Positions 7,251-12,254 of a DNA stretch of 12,254 bases are shown here, one piece after another. A model generated the notes under the pieces. It ran no database searches and was not told the origin of the DNA. It saw only the letters and a list, made by a program, of their open reading frames with translations. Source of the DNA: Vulcanimicrobiota bacterium (GTDB taxonomy: Bacteria > Vulcanimicrobiota > Vulcanimicrobiia > Vulcanimicrobiales > Vulcanimicrobiaceae); contig JASHTE010000004.1 of assembly GCA_030040695.1 (NCBI GenBank), positions 1 through 12,254 of the forward strand. The letters are read 5' to 3'. Each line of letters opens with the position of its first letter. Within the stretch, counting starts at the first letter, position 1. The position numbers and the translations under genes were made by a program.

Positions 7251-7267
7251 CTAGTTTGATAAACTAG
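7251..7267. promoter_or_regulatory. Operator-like inverted repeat in front of the toxin-antitoxin genes
   Basis: CTAGTTT-GAT-AAACTAG is a perfect 7-base inverted repeat with a 3-base spacer. The right half continues into AAACTAGTTT (7261-7270), itself a 10-base palindrome, so CTAGTTT also recurs as a direct repeat 13 bases apart. It ends six bases before the antitoxin ATG in otherwise GC-rich DNA. Phd/YefM antitoxins repress their own operons by binding such palindromes, so autoregulation is the natural reading. A weak promoter can be drawn through it: TTGCTG (7237-7242), 17 bases, TAAACT (7260-7265). That would start transcription at or near the ATG. Confidence 0.6.
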
Positions 7268-7272
7268 TTTAT

Positions 7273-7524
7273 ATGAAGAAAGTCGGCCTCTTCGAGGCAA
7301 AGACGCATCTCTCAGCGCTCGTCGACGACGCGCTCGCCGGGAAGACGACGATCATCACTCGCCGCGGTAAGCCTGTCGCCGAGATTGGACCGGCTTCGGC
7401 CGAGCACAAGACACGCGCGCTCCAGGCGGTCGAACGCCTAAAGGCAATGAGAAAGCGCCTCGCAGCAGAGGGGAAGCTGCGCGACATCAACGTTCGCGAG
7501 CTCATTGACGAAGGGCGTACGTGA
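7273..7524 (+). CDS. Phd/YefM-family antitoxin
   Basis: An 83-residue antitoxin of a type II module. The N-terminal half KVGLFEAKTHLSALVDDALAGKTTIITRRGKPVAEIGP (3-40) is the DNA-binding dimer domain of the Phd/YefM fold. The charged helical C-terminal half (HKTRALQAVERLKAMRKRLAAEGKLRDINVRELIDEGRT) should wrap around and inhibit the toxin. The ATG at 7273 has no Shine-Dalgarno sequence; an operator-like palindrome occupies that place, so a leaderless mRNA is possible. Its stop overlaps the toxin start by four bases (GTGA), the usual arrangement for balanced synthesis of antitoxin and toxin. Confidence 0.9.
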   Translation: MKKVGLFEAKTHLSALVDDALAGKTTIITRRGKPVAEIGPASAEHKTRALQAVERLKAMRKRLAAEGKLRDINVRELIDEGRT

Positions 7525-7919
7525 TCGTCATCGACGCGAGCGTTGCACTCGCGTGGGTCTTGCAAGAGCGCGAACACCCAGACGTGGCGGCGACACTAGA
7601 GTATGTCAGCGAGCACGGTGCCTATGTCCCGGGAAACTTTCACTCTGAGGTTGCTAACGGTTTGTTGCAAGCCGAGCGCCGGAAGCACCTCACTGATACC
7701 GACGTCACGGAGGCCCTCGGCAACATCTTCGCGCTTCCGATTACCGTCGAGCTCGCCGAGCCCCGCGTCATTGTCTCCAACGCGCGTGCCCACGGTTTAA
7801 CGTGCTACGACGCATCGTATCTCGCACTCGCGACCCAGCTGCATCTTCCGCTCGCGACCATCGACGCAACCCTCGGCGCGGCTGCAAGAGCAGCAAAGTG
7901 CTCCTGGAAAGCACACTAG
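7521..7919 (+). CDS. vapC: VapC-type PIN-domain toxin (ribonuclease)
   Basis: A 132-residue PIN-domain protein; VapC toxins are Mg2+-dependent RNases that cut tRNA or rRNA when the antitoxin is lost. The acidic active site is complete: D5 in MIVIDASVALAWVL, E43 in NFHSEVANGLLQAERR, D97 in CYDASYLALA and D115 in PLATIDATL. The start is the GTG at 7521, overlapping the antitoxin stop, with GAAGGG just upstream. The target RNA cannot be inferred. The TAG stop at 7917-7919 overlaps the stop of gcvPB on the other strand. The module looks intact. Confidence 0.93.
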   Translation: MIVIDASVALAWVLQEREHPDVAATLEYVSEHGAYVPGNFHSEVANGLLQAERRKHLTDTDVTEALGNIFALPITVELAEPRVIVSNARAHGLTCYDASYLALATQLHLPLATIDATLGAAARAAKCSWKAH

Positions 7920-9382
7920 CGAGGCGGGCGCCAGCGTAGGTCGGGCTGACGTGCCGCGCGGGTTTCGTCGACGCGGCCGACGACCGTGGTGACGGGTGCA
8001 TCGAGCAGCTCCTGGGGATTGGTTTTAGCCGTTTCGATGATGTCGCGTAGCGCCGCGACAAATCCGTCGAGCGTCTCCTTCGACTCGGTCTCTGTCGGCT
8101 CGATCATGAGACACTCGGGCACGATGAGCGGGAAGTAGATCGTCGGCGCCATGTAGCCGCGGTCGAGCAGCGCTTTTGCGATGTCGAGCGCGCGCACGCC
8201 GGTCTCCTTCTTCAGTTGCTGCGCCGACGCGACGAACTCGTGACGGCAGATCTCCGGATACGGCGTTTCGAGAAACTCGGCGACTTTAACCCGCATGTAG
8301 TTCGCGTTGAGCACTGCGTATTGCGAGACCTTGGTGAGGCCTTCGGCGCCGTTTGCGTACAGGTAGGCAAGCGCACGAACGACGTGCGCAAAGTTCGACC
8401 AGAATGAACGCACCGGTCCGATCGATTTCGGACGATCGAAGTCGAGCCGGAAGCGATCGCCCTCGCGCACGACGTACGGGGTCGGCAGATACTCGACGAG
8501 GTGCCCCGCAACGCCGAGGGGCCCGTGCCCGGCGCCGCCGCCGCCGTGCGGAATCGTGAACGTCTTATGGGTGTTCAAATGCATGAGATCGAAGCCCATG
8601 TCGCCGGGGCGCGTATTCCCCATGAGTGCGTTCGCATTCGCGCCGTCGTAGTACATAAGGCCGCCCGCCTCGTGCACCGCGTCTGCGATTTCGTGGATTC
8701 GTTCCTCGAAGAGGCCGAGCGTATTCGGATTCGTCATCATGCAGACCGCGGTGTCGGGGCCGACGACCGTGCGAATCTCCGCCGGATCGACGCGCCCGCG
8801 CGCATCGCTCTTGAGCGAAATGACCTTGAATCCGCACATCGCCGCCGACGCTGGATTCGTGCCGTGCGCCGTATCCGGAACGATGACTTTGTCGCGCTGT
8901 GTCTCGCCGCGCTCCCGGAAATACTTCTTCGCGATCAAGAGCGCGGCGAGCTCGGCCTGCGCGCCGGCGGCGGGATTGAGCGAGAACGCCGCCATGCCGA
9001 AGAGCGAACAGAAGCTGCGCTCGAGCTCGTACATTACTTGCAGCGCACCTTGCGAGAGATCGTCGGGCGTAAAGGGATGCAGCTCGGCAAACTCGCGCAC
9101 GCCCGCGAGTGCATCGTTCACCTTCGGGTTGTGTTTCATCGTGCATGAGCCGAGCGGGTAGAAGCCGACGTCGATTCCAAAGGTTCGCTGCGAGAGGCGT
9201 GTGTAGTGCCGCACGACGTCGAGCTCGGTGTTGTCGGGAAGCGGCAAGTCGTCGCGCAGGACGCCCTCGGGCATGAAGCTCCGTAAAGGCTTTCCATGCT
9301 CGACGTACTGCGTTGCGCGCCCCTCTTGCCCGAGCTCGAAGATGAGTGGGGAGGCAGTGCGATCAGACGCCGGCGCCGACAC
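7916..9382 (-). CDS. gcvPB: Glycine dehydrogenase (decarboxylating), subunit 2
   Basis: A 488-residue PLP-bearing half of the two-subunit P protein, which decarboxylates glycine and passes the aminomethyl group to the lipoyl arm of GcvH. The PLP lysine is K273 in HLNTHKTFTIPHGGGGAGHGPLGV. Other family blocks are YPLGSCTMKHNPK (75-87), AHGTNPASAAM (172-182), MTNPNTLGLFE (216-226) and DGANANALMG (246-255). The C-terminus VGRVDETRAARQPDLRW is typical, so the 3' end is intact. The start is GTG at 9382, supported by AGGAGG six bases upstream. It overlaps the end of gcvPA by 20 bases. It is the last gene of the gcv operon. Confidence 0.96.
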   Translation of the reverse strand: MSAPASDRTASPLIFELGQEGRATQYVEHGKPLRSFMPEGVLRDDLPLPDNTELDVVRHYTRLSQRTFGIDVGFYPLGSCTMKHNPKVNDALAGVREFAELHPFTPDDLSQGALQVMYELERSFCSLFGMAAFSLNPAAGAQAELAALLIAKKYFRERGETQRDKVIVPDTAHGTNPASAAMCGFKVISLKSDARGRVDPAEIRTVVGPDTAVCMMTNPNTLGLFEERIHEIADAVHEAGGLMYYDGANANALMGNTRPGDMGFDLMHLNTHKTFTIPHGGGGAGHGPLGVAGHLVEYLPTPYVVREGDRFRLDFDRPKSIGPVRSFWSNFAHVVRALAYLYANGAEGLTKVSQYAVLNANYMRVKVAEFLETPYPEICRHEFVASAQQLKKETGVRALDIAKALLDRGYMAPTIYFPLIVPECLMIEPTETESKETLDGFVAALRDIIETAKTNPQELLDAPVTTVVGRVDETRAARQPDLRWRPPR

Positions 9383-10721
9383 GCGTCACCTCCTGCAAGG
9401 CGGCGGCGAGCTTCGCGATTTCGCCCGACGTGGTGAGCTCCGTGGCAGCCATGAGAATGCATGTGGAGTACTCGGGATACCAGCGGCCGAGATCGAGGCC
9501 ACCGAGAATTCCGCGCTCTCGCAGCGCAGCGAGCACTTCGCCCGCCGGGCGCCCGACGTCGACGACGAGCTCGTTGAAGAACGGCGCGGAGAAGCGGAGA
9601 CGTACACCGGCGTTCGCAACGGCTGTCGCGAGCTCGCGCGAGCGCTCGAGGTTCAACGCGGCAACGTCGCGCAAACCGGTCTTCCCCATGAGTGCGAGGT
9701 AGATCGTCGCGATGAGCGCGCAGTGCGCTTGGTTCGTGCAGATATTCGACGTTGCGCGCTCGCGGCGAATGTGCTGCTCGCGCGCTTGCAGCGTCAAGAC
9801 GTACGCCGTGCGCCCCGCGCTGTCCACCGTCTTGCCGACGAGGCGGCCGGGAATGCGGCGCATGTGCTCGTTCGTCGTCGCGATGAAGCCCACGTACGGG
9901 CCGCCGTAGGCGATCGGCACGCCGAAGGACTGCGCCTCGCCCGCGACGATCTGCGCGCCCCACGAGGCCGGCGTCGCGAGCGCAGCGAGCGCGAGCGCTT
10001 CTGCGACAACCCCAATCGGCACGGCGCCATTTTTGTGAACGCTCTCGAGGGCCTCCCCGTCGAGCGTGTCGATGTTGCCGAAGAAGTTGGGTGACTGCAG
10101 CGCGACGCCCGCATACTGCGTCTCGCGCAGCATCTCCGCGAGCACGCGGAGGTCGGTCGTCCCATCGTCCGTGAGCGGAGCCTCGTCGATCGCGACATCG
10201 AGGCCGTCGCAGTAGGTCTTCAATACGGCGCGGTAGTTCGGATGAACGGCCCGCGAGACGAGGAAGCGCTGCCGCCCCGTCGCGTTCATCGCCATGATCG
10301 CGCTCTCGGCAAGCGCCGTTGCACCGTCGTACACGGAAGCGTCGGCGAGATCCATGCCGGTGAGGAGGCAGATGTACGTCTGCCACTCATAGATCGCTTG
10401 GAGGTATCCTTGCGAAACCTCCGCTTGATACGGGGTGTACGCCGTGAGGAATTCGCCGCGCATCGCGAGCGCCGAGATCGCGGACGGCGCATAATGGCGG
10501 TATGCACCGCCTCCGAGAAAAGAAACGTAATCGACGCCGCTGTCGCGCTTTGCAATTTGCTCGATGCGGCGGCGGAGTTGATACTCCGGCAGGGCCGGCA
10601 CGACGTCGAGCGGTGCGCGGAGCTTCAGCTCGTCGGGAACACGAAGGAGCTCGTCCAAAGAGCCGATGCCGATCGCTTCGAGCATCGCTTCGATATCGGC
10701 TTTGGTATGCGGTGTATACAT
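9363..10721 (-). CDS. gcvPA: Glycine dehydrogenase (decarboxylating), subunit 1
   Basis: A 452-residue partner of GcvPB. It has the PLP-transferase fold but no PLP lysine, as expected for this subunit; the active dimer or tetramer forms with GcvPB. Family signatures are MYTPHTKADIEAMLEAIGI at the N-terminus, FLGGGAYRHYAPSAI (about 69-83), TAYTPYQAEVSQGYLQ (94-109) and SVYDGATALAESA. The ATG at 10721 matches the family start; its ribosome binding site is weak (GAGGGA about 14 bases away). The upstream gap to gcvH holds a repeat and a tiny open frame, so its translation may differ from the neighbouring genes. Confidence 0.96.
   Translation of the reverse strand: MYTPHTKADIEAMLEAIGIGSLDELLRVPDELKLRAPLDVVPALPEYQLRRRIEQIAKRDSGVDYVSFLGGGAYRHYAPSAISALAMRGEFLTAYTPYQAEVSQGYLQAIYEWQTYICLLTGMDLADASVYDGATALAESAIMAMNATGRQRFLVSRAVHPNYRAVLKTYCDGLDVAIDEAPLTDDGTTDLRVLAEMLRETQYAGVALQSPNFFGNIDTLDGEALESVHKNGAVPIGVVAEALALAALATPASWGAQIVAGEAQSFGVPIAYGGPYVGFIATTNEHMRRIPGRLVGKTVDSAGRTAYVLTLQAREQHIRRERATSNICTNQAHCALIATIYLALMGKTGLRDVAALNLERSRELATAVANAGVRLRFSAPFFNELVVDVGRPAGEVLAALRERGILGGLDLGRWYPEYSTCILMAATELTTSGEIAKLAAALQEVTRVGAGV
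9389..9394 (-). promoter_or_regulatory. Strong Shine-Dalgarno site of gcvPB inside gcvPA
   Basis: The minus strand reads AGGAGG, six bases, then GTG at 9382. It lies within the last codons of gcvPA and fixes the gcvPB start despite the 20-base overlap. Confidence 0.75.
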
Positions 10722-10733
10722 TGCTTTAGTGCA

Positions 10734-10819
10734 GTCCCTCGTCCCTCGACTCGTCGCTATCGCGACTCGCTCCAGATGACATTACTTCGTTTGCTGCGCT
10801 CACTACGCTCAGGATGACA
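10734..10819 (-). repeat. Two-unit degenerate repeat between gcvH and gcvPA
   Basis: On the minus strand TGTCATCCTGAGCG (from 10819) recurs as TGTCATCTGGAGCG (from 10781), exactly 38 bases on. Between them lie GAGCG/GAAG-like steps. The second unit contains CGACTCG twice, 16 bases apart (plus strand 10747-10753 and 10763-10769), an inverted pair GTCGC-TATC-GCGAC (10753-10766), and a tandem heptamer GTCCCTC x2 (10734-10747). The GTCATCCTGAGCG core resembles short intergenic repeats I recall as widespread in bacterial genomes. No other copy was noticed in this window, so dispersal cannot be shown here. Confidence 0.6.
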
Positions 10820-10828
10820 GTGCGATCG

Positions 10829-11206
10829 CTACTCTGCGATGAGTTTTTCGTAGTCGCGCGGAGCGAGCAGATTTTTCGCCTCGCCCGAGTCCTTGAGTTT
10901 GAGCTTCACGAGCCAACCGTCGCCGTACGGATCCCGATTCACCGCGGCGGGATCGGTCTCGAGCGCGGCGTTTACCTCGACGACCTCGCCTGAAATCGGC
11001 GTAAAGAGATCGGAGACGGCCTTCACCGACTCCACAACACCAATGTCGCCGAACTGCTCGACCGTTCTTCCGGGCTTCGGCAGCTCGACGTAGACGATGT
11101 CACCGAGCGCCTCCTGCGCGTAATCCGTGACGCCGATCGTCGCCCGGTCGCCCTCGATGCGAACCCACTCGTGCTCTTTACTGTAGAGCAGCTCAGGCTG
11201 AACCAA
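10829..11206 (-). CDS. gcvH: Glycine cleavage system H protein (lipoyl carrier)
   Basis: A 125-residue H protein that shuttles the aminomethyl group between the P, T and L proteins on a lipoyl arm. The lipoylated lysine is K62 in VVESVKAVSDLFTPISGEVVEVN. The N-terminus LLYSKEHEWVRIEGDRATIGVTDYAQEALGDIVYVELP is the standard lipoyl-domain start, and DPYGDGWLVKLKL is also typical. Length is normal. The start is TTG at 11206, immediately after the gcvT TAG, with GAGGAG seven bases upstream inside gcvT. Confidence 0.97.
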   Translation of the reverse strand: MVQPELLYSKEHEWVRIEGDRATIGVTDYAQEALGDIVYVELPKPGRTVEQFGDIGVVESVKAVSDLFTPISGEVVEVNAALETDPAAVNRDPYGDGWLVKLKLKDSGEAKNLLAPRDYEKLIAE

Positions 11207-12254
11207 CTATTGACTCCTCTTATAGAACGGAAGCGGGACGACCGTCGCCTCGTGCCGCGTTCCTCGAATCTCGACCTCGAGTTTCGCCCCGATGGTTGCG
11301 GCGTCGGGCTCGACGAGCACGGTCGCAATATTTCTTCCTCCACCGACGGAGGGCGCAAAGGAGCCGCTTCGCACCTCTCCGGCGCATCGCTCGCCGAGAA
11401 AGACCGGGTAGCCTTCGCGCGCGGGCACGCGGCCTTCCATGATAACCCCCGCGATGCGCGCGTAATCGTCGCGCTCGACCTGCTGCGCGAGCGCCTCGCG
11501 TCCCGTGAATGCCGGCTTCGAAAGCTTGAGCGCCCACGCTTGGCCTGCTTGAACGGGCGTGATCTCCTCGGTGAGCTCGTGACCGTAGAGCGGCATCCCG
11601 GCCTCGAGACGAAGCACGTCGCGCGCACCGAGGCCGCACGGCTCCAGACCATCGCGCGCATGCGCGCGAAGCAACGCGTTCCAGATGTTCGACGCGTACG
11701 CGCCGTCAACGAAGATTTCGAAGCCGTCCTCCCCCGTGTAGCCGGTGCGCGCGACGGTGGCGGGGATACCTTCGATTTCGGTCTCGACGCAGGTGTAGTA
11801 TTTCATCGCCGCGAGGTCGTCGTCGGCGTGCGGCTGCAGCATCGCTGCCGAAAGCGGGCCCTGCACCGCGATCAGCGCATCCTCGCCATGACGATTTTCG
11901 AGCCGCACGCCGGCGGGATGGTGCTGCAAGAGCGACCACATCTTCGCAGCATTTGCCGCATTGACGACGAGCAGCCAACGGTCTTCGGGGAGTCGGTAGA
12001 ACAACGTGTCGTCGTGGGCGCCGCCATGCTCGTTGCAGAAAATGTTGTAGCGCGCTTGCATCGGCTTCATCGTCGCAACGGCGTTGATTGCTAGCGTGTC
12101 CGCCCACGTGCCGACATTCTCGCCGCGCAGCCGGAACTGCCCCATGTGCGAGAGATCGAAGAGGCCGGCACGCTTGCGCACGGCGTCGTGCTCCTTGAGA
12201 ATACCTGCGTACTGCACGGGCATCTCGAAGCCGCCGAACTCGACCATCTTCGCG
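11207..12254 (-). CDS. gcvT: Glycine cleavage system T protein (aminomethyltransferase), 5' end outside window
   Basis: The folate-dependent T protein takes the aminomethyl group from GcvH, releases ammonia and makes methylene-tetrahydrofolate. The frame is open to the right edge and reads AKMVEFGGFEMPVQYAGI there, which is an internal family motif. The ATG at 12247 is therefore almost certainly not the start, and roughly 15-25 N-terminal residues are missing. From that Met, GLFDLSHMGQFRLRG is at 28-42, GGAHDDTLFYRL with the conserved Asp pair at 75-86, VQGPLS at 128-133, TGYTGEDGFEIF at 168-179, and RLEAGMPLYGHEL about 60 residues later. The C-terminus ATVVPLPFYKRSQ is typical. First visible gene of the gcv operon; any promoter or glycine riboswitch would lie outside. 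Confidence 0.97.
   Translation of the reverse strand, partial: AKMVEFGGFEMPVQYAGILKEHDAVRKRAGLFDLSHMGQFRLRGENVGTWADTLAINAVATMKPMQARYNIFCNEHGGAHDDTLFYRLPEDRWLLVVNAANAAKMWSLLQHHPAGVRLENRHGEDALIAVQGPLSAAMLQPHADDDLAAMKYYTCVETEIEGIPATVARTGYTGEDGFEIFVDGAYASNIWNALLRAHARDGLEPCGLGARDVLRLEAGMPLYGHELTEEITPVQAGQAWALKLSKPAFTGREALAQQVERDDYARIAGVIMEGRVPAREGYPVFLGERCAGEVRSGSFAPSVGGGRNIATVLVEPDAATIGAKLEVEIRGTRHEATVVPLPFYKRSQ
11214..11219 (-). promoter_or_regulatory. Shine-Dalgarno site of gcvH inside the gcvT 3' end
   Basis: The minus strand reads GAGGAG, seven bases (including the gcvT TAG), then TTG at 11206. It supports a TTG start directly abutting the upstream stop. Confidence 0.7.

Noticed and set aside
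3368..7272. Possible LexA/SOS control of the dinB-containing operon
   Set aside because: I saw no CTGT-N8-ACAG or GAAC-N4-GTTC type box in the upstream region 7136-7272 or before dinB.
7136..7300. N-terminal extension of the NUDIX gene to 7300
   Set aside because: The extra 55 residues are arginine-rich, unlike the family. They run through the TATAAT box and into the antitoxin gene; the fold starts at the ATG at 7135.
9136..10386. 416-codon minus-strand frame over gcvPA/gcvPB
   Set aside because: It is a frame-shifted shadow of gcvPA, very rich in Arg, with no recognisable domain; the true frames have clear motifs.
10722..10828. Repeat region as a CRISPR array or terminator
   Set aside because: There are only two diverged units with no unique equal-length spacers, and the GTCGC/GCGAC stem is 5 bases with no U-run.

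Overview
The window is dense, high-GC bacterial chromosome with 14 protein-coding genes, two of them cut by the window edges. No gene-free stretch exceeds about 140 bases, and I saw no rRNA, tRNA, insertion sequence or CRISPR array. A glycine cleavage system with a two-subunit P protein, a complete ScpA/ScpB pair and frequent GTG/TTG starts point away from Enterobacteria. A poorly sampled lineage such as Eremiobacterota/WPS-2 or a neighbouring high-GC phylum is possible, but this is a low-confidence inference from memory.

Layout: (1) 3-2634, plus strand: the C-terminal part of a UvrD/Rep-like superfamily I helicase homologue, then a GNAT acetyltransferase four bases downstream. (2) 2652-7135, minus strand, read right to left: a tight run NUDIX hydrolase - scpA - scpB - endonuclease IV - DNA polymerase IV, followed after a strong hairpin by a small single-pass membrane protein of unknown function. 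Four of the junctions are 4-base overlaps or gaps of 6 bases or less. (3) 7136-7272: a divergent regulatory region with a consensus TATAAT facing the NUDIX operon and an AT-rich inverted repeat just before the antitoxin start. (4) 7273-7919, plus strand: a Phd/YefM-type antitoxin and a VapC-type PIN toxin. (5) 7916-12254, minus strand: the glycine cleavage operon gcvT (partial) - gcvH - gcvPA - gcvPB. Its gcvH-gcvPA gap carries a degenerate two-unit repeat.

How the genes fit together: the central operon joins the two non-SMC condensin subunits with an AP endonuclease, a translesion polymerase and a NUDIX hydrolase, so chromosome organisation and DNA-damage tolerance appear to be transcribed together. 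The gcv operon supplies the T, H and both P subunits; the L protein (dihydrolipoamide dehydrogenase) is not in view. The toxin-antitoxin pair sits between the two housekeeping operons, and its toxin stop codon overlaps the gcvPB stop codon tail to tail.

I found no clearly new multi-gene system. The best leads are the helicase homologue whose motif II and III positions look degenerate, the repeat inside the gcv operon, the operator-like palindrome at a possibly leaderless antitoxin start, and the chromosome-maintenance operon.
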